Shown: one piece after another, positions 27,761 to 35,320 of the stretch
Layout: the number at the start of each line of letters is the position of its first letter
Position numbering within the stretch: the stretch's first letter is position 1
Assembly (NCBI RefSeq): GCF_003346715.1
Contig: NZ_QQPQ01000006.1
Coordinates: 124,001-188,000 of the forward strand
Direction of reading: 5' to 3'
DNA: 64,000 bases
DNA from: Oceanispirochaeta sp. M1
GTDB taxonomy: Bacteria; Spirochaetota; Spirochaetia; DSM-2461
Position numbers and translations under genes: made by a program
Notes under the pieces: generated by a model
Database searches by the model: none
What the model was told of the DNA's origin: nothing
The model's input: only the letters and a program-made list of their open reading frames with translations

Positions 27761-28747
27761 CTAGCCGGCTATATAGCCCAGCTTTTCAGCCTCCAGGAAA
27801 TCTGTTGCAGCACCTTTCTCATCTCCCATATTATTCTTTAAAACAGCTCTTTCATAATAGGCCTCAGCGTAATCCGGCTTCAAATCAATAGCCCCATTGA
27901 AATCCTGCAGTGCTTCACCATATTTATTAAGATTAAATTTTGAAACAGCTCTGTAATAAAAAGATTCGGGGAGGCCCGGGTATTGTTCTATTACGAAATC
28001 AAGATCTGCTATTGCGCTTTCATAATCACCTGATTCTGTTTTGGCATAGCCTCTTATAAAATAAGCTTCCAGATCACCTTCATCTTCTTTTATCATGCTG
28101 TTGCAGTCATCAATTGCTTTTTCATAAGCTCCTGAGAGAACTTTTACTGTAGCTATTTTGGCTGGGATTCTCGGGTTTGCAGGGTCCAGTTCCAGAACCT
28201 TCATATAATCATTAATTGCAGATTCAAAGTTATCGACCTCAATGTAGGCATAGGCTCTGTCGTAATATATTTCAGAATTATCAGGAGCAATATTTATAGA
28301 CATTGTATAATCACTGATGGCTCCACTGTAATCATCGAGCTGATACAGACAACGCGCCCTTATGGAGTAGATATCCGCATCATCACCTGCTAATTCAAGA
28401 TATTTTGTGAAGTCTTCTACTGCACCCTGGTAATCATAGATGTACTCTCTCGCATAAGCTCTGGAATAATAAAGACCTGCATCAGTAGGGTCAAATTCGA
28501 TTGCCTTACCATAATCTATTACAGCACTCTCTCTGTCTCCGTTCATATCTTTCGCATATGCCCTCAGGGAATAAATCTCCGTATTACCGGGATTCATTTC
28601 CTGGGCTTTGTCATACGCCTGAACAGCCTCATCATAATCCCACATATCTGCAGCGCTTTGCGCCTCGGCCATATAATCCTCAAAGGTTTGAGAATAGCCA
28701 TTGATAGCAAATAATACAAAAATCAAAGTTAGATAAAATTTATTCAT
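27761..28747 (-). CDS. exported tetratricopeptide-repeat protein
   Basis: 328-aa protein with a signal peptide (MNKFYLTLIFVLFAINGYSQ, cleavage probably after GYS) and no lipobox, followed by about eight or nine TPR units of 34 residues covering almost the whole mature protein, e.g. DADIYSIRARCLYQLDDYSG and DNSEIYYDRAYAYIEVDNFE. It is periplasmic or surface-associated and likely a scaffold for protein-protein contacts; no catalytic domain is present. It is monocistronic with a terminator, and divergent from the proline-rich protein gene. Confidence 0.85.
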   Translation of the reverse strand: MNKFYLTLIFVLFAINGYSQTFEDYMAEAQSAADMWDYDEAVQAYDKAQEMNPGNTEIYSLRAYAKDMNGDRESAVIDYGKAIEFDPTDAGLYYSRAYAREYIYDYQGAVEDFTKYLELAGDDADIYSIRARCLYQLDDYSGAISDYTMSINIAPDNSEIYYDRAYAYIEVDNFESAINDYMKVLELDPANPRIPAKIATVKVLSGAYEKAIDDCNSMIKEDEGDLEAYFIRGYAKTESGDYESAIADLDFVIEQYPGLPESFYYRAVSKFNLNKYGEALQDFNGAIDLKPDYAEAYYERAVLKNNMGDEKGAATDFLEAEKLGYIAG

Positions 28748-28859
28748 TCAGGAAGTTTAAAAAGAAAAGCATATAAAGTCAATTTTTAAGATTTTTTGAT
28801 CTCTTTTTAAATCATCCCTGACGTATTTGTGACACAATCCTCCGCTATGATGGTAAGAG

Positions 28860-28875
28860 AAAGGGTAAATACCCT
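28860..28875. promoter_or_regulatory. small inverted repeat upstream of proline-rich protein gene
   Basis: AAGGGTAAATACCCTT is a perfect 16-bp dyad about 26 bases before the start codon at 28901. It could be an operator or a leader hairpin, possibly a site for the response regulator encoded downstream. Role unproven. Confidence 0.3.
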
Positions 28876-28900
28876 TCAATCTTTGAGTGAGGTAAAAAAA

Positions 28901-29467
28901 ATGATAAACACAAGCTATTCGAGAAATATGTTATTCAGGAAAACTGCCTTGATTTTCATTATCGCCCTGGTTATTCCATACGCAGTAATGGCAAACGGCA
29001 ATATGGATTCTGATAGAGATTATGAAGGTGAACTAAAGGAGACCACGGCACGGATCTGCAATTCAGTGGAAGCAAAAACAATGACTGCTGCTCAGGCAAA
29101 AACAGAGCTCAGTGAATTAAGACTGCGATATCGTAAGGAATACACCGATGAAAGCGGCAGGATGGACTCAGTCATTGATGATCTTGGAAATGGAGTGATC
29201 ACAGCAGAACAAGCCAGAGACAGGTTTAATGAACTTGAAGAATTAAGATTGCAGGAACGGAAACGGGAAGAGCTTCAACTGGAAGAACAGACAAGGGAAC
29301 AAGAAAAAACACAGGAAAAGCAACAAAACAAAACCAATAATCCCAATCCGGATTCAAATCCTGATCCCAGCCCCAGTCCTAATCCCAGTCCTAATCCCAG
29401 TCCCGATCCGGAACCCAATAAATCCTCCAATGCAAACAAAAATGGAAGTGGAACAGGAGGAAAATAA
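28901..29467 (+). CDS. exported coiled-coil / proline-rich protein of unknown function
   Basis: 188-aa protein not recognised as a named family. Residues 10-32 are hydrophobic after basic residues (RKTALIFIIALVIPYAVMA), a signal peptide. Residues 40-135 are charged and helical, ending in a strong coiled-coil tract (ELEELRLQERKREELQLEEQ). The C-terminal 45 residues are low complexity, built of NPSP/DPSP dipeptides (PNPDSNPDPSPSPNPSPNPS) and an Asn/Gly-rich tail. ATG 28901 with GAGG upstream is preferred to in-frame starts from 28829. It precedes a two-component system across a terminator and may be its output or a signal protein; that is a positional guess. Confidence 0.7.
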   Translation: MINTSYSRNMLFRKTALIFIIALVIPYAVMANGNMDSDRDYEGELKETTARICNSVEAKTMTAAQAKTELSELRLRYRKEYTDESGRMDSVIDDLGNGVITAEQARDRFNELEELRLQERKREELQLEEQTREQEKTQEKQQNKTNNPNPDSNPDPSPSPNPSPNPSPDPEPNKSSNANKNGSGTGGK

Positions 29468-29524
29468 GAAGAATCCTGAGAATCAATTCAAAATTGAAAA
29501 GAACTACTTCAATATAAATAAATC

Positions 29525-29553
29525 AAAGTCCCCACTTTTTTAGCGGGGATTTT
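29525..29553 (+). terminator. rho-independent terminator
   Basis: AAAGTCCCC pairs with GGGGATTTT (one G-U pair) around an 11-base loop, about 60 bases after the proline-rich protein gene. The right arm ends in a T-run. It separates that gene from the response regulator. Confidence 0.7.
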
Positions 29554-29608
29554 ATAAATCAACTATATTTATAAGAGTTCGATCTTTGGAATTTGAAAGG
29601 ACTGAAAA

Positions 29609-30277
29609 GTGATTCAAACGATCTTAATCATAGAAGATGAAAGGCGTATAGCTGACTGGATCAGGATATATCTTGAACGAGCAGGTTTTACTGCTGTGAA
29701 CGCTTATGATGGAAAGGATGGACTTGAATCGGCCCGTTCTCTTAATCCGGACCTTATTATTCTGGATCTGATGCTGCCGGGACTCAATGGAATGGATCTT
29801 TGCCGGGTTCTTCGTCAGGAATCTGATGTTCCAATAATCATGCTGACCTCAAAAGGCAGGAAAGAGGATCGGATAAACGGATTGGATGAAGGGGCTGATG
29901 ATTATATTACAAAACCCTTTGATGCGGATGAACTGGTAGGCCGGGTCAAAGCAGTTCTCCGCCGTTACCGGGGGCGTGTACAGAAGACTATTTCCTGTGG
30001 AATTCTACATCTGAATGAAACGACACAGGAAGTCAGTCTGGATGGTCAGGCTATTAAACTGAGTCAGGCACAGTTTGATATTCTATCCGTATTTATGCGC
30101 AATCCCAATATTGTACTGACTAGGAATCAGTTAATTGAACAGGCTTTCAACAATAAGTTTGATGCATATGATCGTGCTATTGATACACATATAAGACGTC
30201 TGCGGAAGCTTATACACAAAAATGAATTCAAACCAATACAGACCATTTACGGTTCAGGATATAAACTAGTATGCTGA
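29609..30277 (+). CDS. OmpR-family response regulator
   Basis: 222-aa regulator. The receiver domain (1-120) has the acidic pocket IIEDE, the phospho-acceptor aspartate in LIILDLMLPG, the switch threonine in MLTSKG and the lysine in YITKPFD. The C-terminal OmpR/PhoB winged helix (130-222) ends with RRLRKLIH and IYGSGYKLV. It starts with GTG 29609 after AAAGGA and overlaps the histidine kinase gene by 7 bases. It is probably phosphorylated by that kinase. Confidence 0.92.
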   Translation: MIQTILIIEDERRIADWIRIYLERAGFTAVNAYDGKDGLESARSLNPDLIILDLMLPGLNGMDLCRVLRQESDVPIIMLTSKGRKEDRINGLDEGADDYITKPFDADELVGRVKAVLRRYRGRVQKTISCGILHLNETTQEVSLDGQAIKLSQAQFDILSVFMRNPNIVLTRNQLIEQAFNNKFDAYDRAIDTHIRRLRKLIHKNEFKPIQTIYGSGYKLVC

Positions 30278-31632
30278 TCTATATGAAATCAATTTTCTGG
30301 CGTCTTTTAACTGCCTTTATTTTCATTATTATTGTCTCTATTTTAATAAGCACTTCAATTGAATATATGACAAGCAAATCTCAGTTACCCCATTTATTAA
30401 CAGAAATCAGATCACAAACAATAGCTCAGATTCTCAGCTCATCATACACAAGAGATAAAGGATGGGAAAATCTACAGCAGGAGATCAGCAGGCTTGAAAA
30501 GGACGGCTATAGCGAATCTCCGGTAAATATCTCAATGAGAATCGTGGTAAAAGATATCAGTGGGAATACCTTATATAACAGTTTTTCAAATCTGGTTAAC
30601 CTTGGAAAATTTTCGCTTATTGAAGGAGAATCGGTTCATATCCTGGATCTGGATAAATCAGAGATAATTGGAACCGTAACAATTTATATCCGCCGTGAAT
30701 TTCTTAAACAGGAAACAACCCGGTATTTATATTCCCTTATTAAGCCAAGGATTATTCAGGGTCTTATCTCAATCATTATTTTAGTATTTGTAGCTGCACT
30801 CATGTCCCGGCGTATAGCCGTCCCTATCATTGCATTGACCAGGGCCACACAGAACATTTCTGAAACCGGAGAAACATCTCTTATTCCTGTCAAAACGTCC
30901 GATGAACTGGGGCAGATGACTTATTCATTCAACCAGATGATCCTCTCTCTCGGGGCTCAAAAGCAGTTGAGGGAAAATCTGATTAGAGATTTAAGCCACG
31001 AAATAAATACCCCTCTGAGTGTTATCCGTCTGGAAGCAAAGGGTTTGAATAATAAATTAGTTTCACCGGAAAAGGCATCCGCACAGATCATTAAAGAGGT
31101 AGATAAATTAAGCAATCTGGTAAATGACCTGGACTGGCTTATAGAATCCGATTCCGGTCTAATCAAATTGGATCTGGAGACCTGTTCTCCAGGACTGCTT
31201 ATTCAAAGCGAAGTGGAACGATGGCAGTTAAAAGCAGAAATGGAGAGCATAAGCCTCGAATTATCAGTGCTTCCTCCTGGATTGCCGGAGATAAGAATTG
31301 ATAAAGTACGAATGAGTCAGGTTCTTGGGAATCTGATTGAAAACGGATTGAAATATTCACCAGCCGGCAGCCGTCTGGTAGTGGAATGTTATGAAGAGAA
31401 TAATGATGTTGTTATCTCGGTTTGTGATAATGGTTCGGGAATCGCTGCTGAGGATATTCCCTTAATCTTCGAAAGATTTTACCGCGGAGAAAAATCGGGT
31501 GAAATGAACAAAGAGGGAAGAGGTCTTGGATTATCCATAGTCAAACAGATCGTGGAGATTCATCAGGGGCGGGTCAGGGTTGAAAGCGTTGATAGAGAGG
31601 GAAGCTGCTTTTATATATATCTTCCTTCCTGA
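30271..31632 (+). CDS. sensor histidine kinase
   Basis: 453-aa inner-membrane kinase. A membrane segment lies near residues 10-30 (LLTAFIFIIIVSILI), a periplasmic sensor region of about 130 residues follows, and a second membrane segment near 160-180 (GLISIIILVFVAALM) leads into a HAMP domain. The HisKA box has the phospho-histidine in RDLSHEINTPLSVI, and the ATPase domain has N box NLIENGLKYSPAG, DNGSGIAAEDI, F box and GRGLGLSIVK. It overlaps the response regulator gene. The ligand is unknown. Confidence 0.92.
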   Translation: MLIYMKSIFWRLLTAFIFIIIVSILISTSIEYMTSKSQLPHLLTEIRSQTIAQILSSSYTRDKGWENLQQEISRLEKDGYSESPVNISMRIVVKDISGNTLYNSFSNLVNLGKFSLIEGESVHILDLDKSEIIGTVTIYIRREFLKQETTRYLYSLIKPRIIQGLISIIILVFVAALMSRRIAVPIIALTRATQNISETGETSLIPVKTSDELGQMTYSFNQMILSLGAQKQLRENLIRDLSHEINTPLSVIRLEAKGLNNKLVSPEKASAQIIKEVDKLSNLVNDLDWLIESDSGLIKLDLETCSPGLLIQSEVERWQLKAEMESISLELSVLPPGLPEIRIDKVRMSQVLGNLIENGLKYSPAGSRLVVECYEENNDVVISVCDNGSGIAAEDIPLIFERFYRGEKSGEMNKEGRGLGLSIVKQIVEIHQGRVRVESVDREGSCFYIYLPS

Positions 31633-31690
31633 ATTATTGTGATCGTAAGTTTCCGGGTCCGGTGAGTTCTGAGAAATCCTTTCTATTTTG

Positions 31691-31722
31691 CAGCTTCCTT
31701 GCGCTCCTCTCCCTTCGCGGTC
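31691..31722. repeat. dispersed repeat unit, copy 1
   Basis: The stretch GCTTCCTTGCGCTCCTCT with following CTTCGCGGTCATC resembles 32640-32670 (TTCCTTGCGCTCCTCTTCATTCGCTGGCATTC) in the tmRNA-tail repeat region about 1 kb away. Two copies of a short GC-rich element in non-coding DNA suggest a small dispersed repeat family. Confidence 0.45.
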
Positions 31723-31749
31723 ATCTGTAAAATATCCCTATACAGTTAA

Positions 31750-31784
31750 GAGCTTGAATCTGATTTTAAATCAGATTCAAGCTC
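31750..31784. terminator. bidirectional terminator between convergent genes
   Basis: A perfect 17-bp inverted repeat, GAGCTTGAATCTGATTT and its complement, separated by one base, lies between the kinase gene (plus) and the ferritin-like gene (minus). The ends are AT-rich. Position and symmetry indicate a shared stop for both convergent transcripts. Confidence 0.65.
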
Positions 31785-31841
31785 ACAAATATGTTCTTTA
31801 AATACACTTTTAGTGGAGATTCAATATTAAGCTTATGAAAG

Positions 31842-32324
31842 TCAATAATAATCGTCACCCATAGGTGTAAACTCGGCATGTTCAACCCACCAAAGTGGCT
31901 TTTCCACCATTTCAATGATGTTTGCGACTGTTTTATAGTGGTAGTCTTCCTGACGGGAAAGTTTCTGAAACAGAGATTTACCTTCTTCTGTATCAAGTTC
32001 AGAAAATTTCTCTGAATAAAAATCTCTGCCTTTTTTTTCTATATCAAGAGCCTTTTTTAATTCTTCCAAAATTTCGGTGGAGGGGATCTCCGACTGATCT
32101 TTAATTTGGGAAAAAATTGTCTTTACTTCAGACATAGAACTCTTATTCTCAGTGGAGGTACTCTTTCTCTGGAGTGTTTCTACTGCTTTAGCATGCTTTG
32201 CTTCATCATCCGCCAGCATAGTGAAAATACTTTTGATTCCTTTGTGATCCGTCTTCGAGGCAAGGTTTCTATACAATAATTCAGCATCATGTTCCATTTG
32301 GATGGAAAATTCATACATATTCAT
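31842..32324 (-). CDS. ferritin-like / rubrerythrin-family di-iron protein
   Basis: 160-aa four-helix protein. Iron-ligand patterns are visible: an N-terminal E-x-D-A-E-x-x-Y helix (MEHDAELLYRNLA), ADDEAKHAK (ExxH), a second IEKKGRDFYSEKF helix and RQEDYHYKTV (E..H). There is no C-terminal rubredoxin domain, so it is a short 'rubrerythrin-like' ferritin. It likely handles iron or peroxide in an anaerobe. AGGAG precedes the ATG. The C-terminal tail (EKPLWWVEHAEFTPMGDDYY) is aromatic and unusual but seen in this group. Confidence 0.85.
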   Translation of the reverse strand: MNMYEFSIQMEHDAELLYRNLASKTDHKGIKSIFTMLADDEAKHAKAVETLQRKSTSTENKSSMSEVKTIFSQIKDQSEIPSTEILEELKKALDIEKKGRDFYSEKFSELDTEEGKSLFQKLSRQEDYHYKTVANIIEMVEKPLWWVEHAEFTPMGDDYY

Positions 32325-32531
32325 TTAGTTTCTCCTGAACAAGATCGATTTAGAGCGAACTCTGTTTTAAGTATAACAAGACAAACACCTCACTACCAAT
32401 TTTTTCTTTGTTTTAATGCTGCATGACTGGTAAACAAGATTTTTATTACCCCTGATCTTTTCATGGTTAAAAGCAGAGTGATGTTCGGCGTTCCGGCGTC
32501 TCTTGCCCTCCAAGTATTCGGGTCGTCATTC

Positions 32532-32798
32532 CAGTTCGATTCCCGCTTATAACAAAAAAAAGAGAATCATACAGCAAGCTGCACAATTCTCTTTATATGG
32601 AGGTGGCGGGAATCAGCTTCAGTCATCAGCTTCCTGCTGATTCCTTGCGCTCCTCTTCATTCGCTGGCATTCGGCATCGTGCCTCATTTCCGCCTTTCGG
32701 CGCGCTCATTTCAGTTCGATTCCCGCACATATGCAAAAAAAAAGAGATTATCACAGCAAGCTGCAATAATCTCTTTTATATGGAGGTGGCGGGAATCG
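32532..32798. repeat. duplicated tmRNA 3' end plus terminator
   Basis: An approximately 85-bp block occurs twice, 180 bases apart: 32532-32614 and 32712-32798. Each has CAGTTCGATTCCCGC, an A-run, a hairpin with the core CAGCAAGCTGCA and the tmRNA acceptor end TGGAGGTGGCGGGAATC. The right copy includes the true 3' end of ssrA and its terminator; the left copy is a truncated scar without a tmRNA body. The hairpin arms differ in sequence but keep pairing in both copies. Between them is a GC-rich element resembling 31691-31722. The arrangement looks like att-type duplication at ssrA. Confidence 0.65.
32734..32776 (-). terminator. ssrA terminator
   Basis: On the minus strand an 11-bp stem (AAAGAGATTAT with ATAATCTCTTT in plus notation) with an inner AGC/GCT pair is followed by a run of U. 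It begins 4 bases beyond the tmRNA 3' end. Confidence 0.8.
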
Positions 32799-33159
32799 AA
32801 CCCGCGTCCTATTGGGCGCTGGTAAGGTCTCTACAAGTTTAGTCTCTACTTGGTATTTCAGAAATTACGAGAGGAGGAGACGACCCTGCAAAATCCTACT
32901 TCCGATTTAATGTCCCTCTTCAGTCTCGGACTAAAGAAAAGGTAAGTTCTGGTTTGTGGCGGACAGTCCAAGCCTCAGAACGGCGTCCTGGGTGCCCGTC
33001 GCTGCTATATATTAAGCTGCGAGTTTAAGTGCTGTGTTGTCGAAAGAAACGACAACAACGTCTTCTTTTTTGGCACTTAACAAAAAGAAAGTTTAAGGAG
33101 GTAACGCTCCACCTGCAACCCGACCATCGTAATCCAACAGTCGAAACCTTGACACCCCC
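32781..33159 (-). ncRNA. ssrA: transfer-messenger RNA (tmRNA)
   Basis: 379-nt tmRNA that rescues stalled ribosomes with SmpB. The 5' end GGGGGTG pairs with the 3' CACCTCC (one G-U), followed by discriminator A; CCA is not encoded. The T arm is GCGGGTTCGATTCCCGC. The reading frame after the resume codon encodes AKKEDVVVVSFDNTALKLAA then TAA, a tag ending in the LAA degron typical of ClpXP substrates. The smpB gene lies immediately upstream on the same strand. The 20-residue tag with its run of valines is longer than the common 10-14 residue tags. Confidence 0.95.
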
Positions 33160-33178
33160 AGGGTGTTATAGTGAAATC

Positions 33179-33207
33179 ATCATAATGGGATAAGTACTGC
33201 TAGTCAA
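33179..33207 (-). promoter_or_regulatory. sigma-70 promoter of ssrA
   Basis: On the minus strand TTGACT (33202-33207) and TATGAT (33179-33184) are separated by 17 bases. Transcription would start a dozen or so bases before the mature 5' end at 33159, leaving a short leader for RNase P to remove. It lies between the smpB stop and ssrA, so ssrA has its own promoter. Confidence 0.7.
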
Positions 33208-33235
33208 TGACTGAGAACTTCAATTTTCAATAGAC

Positions 33236-33706
33236 TTATTTAAGGCGGAAATCTCTTTCGGAATCTCTTCTGATATCCTTTTCCTTGATCGTGGCACGCT
33301 TGTCGTACATCTTTTTACCTTTACAGATACCAACATCCACTTTAACTCTACCGTTCTTCAGATAGAACTTGAGGGGGATCAGTGTAAAACCTTTTTCAAC
33401 AACTTTTCTTTCAAGTTTTTTGATTTCCAGTTTATGGGCCAGTAACTTCCTGACTCTGTCTGCATTGTGATTATGAATGTTTCCAAAATCATAGGGAGTT
33501 ATCTGGAGATTCTTGATAAAGAGTTCTCCATTTCTTATCTCACAAAATGCATCAGGGAAAGAGAATTTGCTGATCTTAAGAGATTTTACTTCAGTACCCT
33601 TCAAAACTATTCCACATTCCAGACTTTCTGAAATTGTATAGTTATGACGCGCTTTTCTATTTTCTCCCAACACATTGGATGGGGTCTTCTTTTTCTTCTT
33701 TGACAT
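33236..33706 (-). CDS. smpB: SsrA-binding protein SmpB
   Basis: 156-aa tmRNA-binding protein. Family sequence is clear: NRKARHNYTI near the start, GIVLKGTEVKSLK, FCEIRNGELFIKNLQITPY, the oligonucleotide-binding barrel, and the basic tail KGKKMYDKRATIKEKDIRRDSERDFR which enters the decoding site. It acts with tmRNA encoded 77 bases downstream. It starts 9 bases after the stop of the FGE/PEGA protein gene, so the two are probably co-transcribed. Confidence 0.97.
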   Translation of the reverse strand: MSKKKKKTPSNVLGENRKARHNYTISESLECGIVLKGTEVKSLKISKFSFPDAFCEIRNGELFIKNLQITPYDFGNIHNHNADRVRKLLAHKLEIKKLERKVVEKGFTLIPLKFYLKNGRVKVDVGICKGKKMYDKRATIKEKDIRRDSERDFRLK

Positions 33707-33715
33707 ATTCCTAGT

Positions 33716-35230
33716 TTACCTTTTCTGCAGGATCACCGGTCTGAAGCCAGTATAGGCGGTACACCAGTTCCCCGGCTGAGATCCTCTGGTTTCAGGTTTA
33801 ACCTGTCCCGGAGGATTAGCCCAGCTTCCACCCCTAACAGCATTGTCAGGAAAACTGAAACTGCTGTTATGAGAAAGGCTATTATACAAATATACATCGT
33901 TCGTGCCAAACCCGTTTTCACACCATTCCCAGAGATTTCCTTCCATATCGTATAGATCTAGTTCTCCGGGGAGGAAAGATCCGGCCTCCAGGGCTCCAAG
34001 ATTCTTCTGTGAGGGTCTGTCTCTGCTGGTTAAACCGTTTGCAATGGAAATCTCTTCCCATTCCCATTCATCAGGAAGTCTTACATTCATGTCGTAGGAA
34101 TTTATATATTTCTCATTAAACCAATCATTAAAGGCCTGTGCTGCAAAGAGAGAAACATAGTGCAGAGGTTCCTGACTGTATTCGGTGAGCTGATTGTCTT
34201 CCCAGTCTGTCAGATAATTATCATCAACCAGTCCATCTGCAATCAGCTTTTCTTTAGAAGCTGAAGTCCATTCTGGATTATCTGCTAAAAAGCGTAAATA
34301 CCATCCCTTGGTGATTTCTCTGTCTGCAACGAAAAAGGTATATTTTTCCGATAATTCTGTATATGTGCCTACCGGAATAAAGCGGAGGGGATCAGAAGAT
34401 ACAGGCTGAAGTATTTCACCTTCAATATCAAAGGTAATTTTATTCTGAGCTCTTGAGGCAGGGAGTTTCAGTTCGGGGATCTCATGAAATTCTTTGAGAA
34501 GAATTAGTAATTCAGGATTTTCTGCCAGAAAGGCTGCAGAATCGGCAGCAGCAGAGAGAAGGTTTGAACTGTTTAAAGCTTTTCCTTCTGTTTCATAAAG
34601 TATAAATGCTTCAAGCCATTGCCGGTATGAATTATCATAGGCCGCTGTTCTTAAAAGTGATTTTAAATATTCTTCAAAATATTCGCTGTCAACTTCCTGT
34701 TTACGGTCACTGCTTCTGTAATAAGCTTTCATCAGATCCTGCATATCAGGCGGCAGCTTCAGAGAGGAAAATCCTTCATCTGATTGAAACCAGGAGGCAG
34801 TCATCAGGTGGTGATCATCCATAAGTTCAGGACTGATATCTGATATTAAATCTGCATCGAAGTCTCTGTTCCTTTTAAAGATCAGAGTGGCAAATAAACG
34901 TCCTTTGATTTTAACTTCAGATTCCCAGGTTTCATGGTAGGGTGATTTAATAGTTATTTTTCTTTGTCCCCTGGCTACAAAATAGCGGCCGGGTGATGCT
35001 CCCAGACGGATATCATCTACATATACGGAGGCCCCTTCAGGAGTGGTATTGAATTGATAATTGGTACCGCTTTTCATTATTCCAGGTAGAAAAAAGATAA
35101 GAAACAGTACCAACAGAGCCAACACCGCATAGACATATTTAATATAGCTTTCGGGCTGAATTCCAAAAATAGGTTTCAAGATTACTTTTTGTTCGTTCAA
35201 TTCTTCTTCAGACAGGGGAATTCGCTTCAT
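33716..35230 (-). CDS. membrane-anchored PEGA and FGE-sulfatase (SUMF1) domain protein
   Basis: 504-aa protein. Residues 1-30 are cytosolic (a polar stretch), followed by one membrane segment near 31-52 (VYAVLALLVLFLIFFLPGI). A PEGA domain (about 58-115, TTPEGASVYVDDIRLGASPG) comes next, then a long helical region, and a C-terminal FGE/SUMF1-like domain (about 280-500) with DREITKGWYLRFL, LPDEWEWEEI, GNLWEWCENGF and AVRGGSWANPP. The extracytoplasmic domains suggest a cell-envelope role. The FGE fold is often used for ligand binding rather than for formylglycine formation, and no sulfatase gene is nearby. It is divergent from the signal peptidase genes. Confidence 0.82.
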   Translation of the reverse strand: MKRIPLSEEELNEQKVILKPIFGIQPESYIKYVYAVLALLVLFLIFFLPGIMKSGTNYQFNTTPEGASVYVDDIRLGASPGRYFVARGQRKITIKSPYHETWESEVKIKGRLFATLIFKRNRDFDADLISDISPELMDDHHLMTASWFQSDEGFSSLKLPPDMQDLMKAYYRSSDRKQEVDSEYFEEYLKSLLRTAAYDNSYRQWLEAFILYETEGKALNSSNLLSAAADSAAFLAENPELLILLKEFHEIPELKLPASRAQNKITFDIEGEILQPVSSDPLRFIPVGTYTELSEKYTFFVADREITKGWYLRFLADNPEWTSASKEKLIADGLVDDNYLTDWEDNQLTEYSQEPLHYVSLFAAQAFNDWFNEKYINSYDMNVRLPDEWEWEEISIANGLTSRDRPSQKNLGALEAGSFLPGELDLYDMEGNLWEWCENGFGTNDVYLYNSLSHNSSFSFPDNAVRGGSWANPPGQVKPETRGSQPGNWCTAYTGFRPVILQKR

Positions 35231-35320
35231 ATCAGGATTATAGGAAGACTATAATGACTTGTCAACGCAGAGGCATCTGTGATAAATTTCCCCGAAGCAA
35301 TCTTCCTCCAAGGAATAGGG

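Noticed and set aside
29330-29420. Tandem DNA repeat as a CRISPR or regulatory array
   Set aside because: The repeat is coding, giving the NPSP/DPSP tail of the exported protein.
32532-32726. Possible tRNA genes, from TTCGATTCCCGC T-arm sequences
   Set aside because: Only the T-arm half is present; no anticodon or D arm. They are copies of the tmRNA tail.
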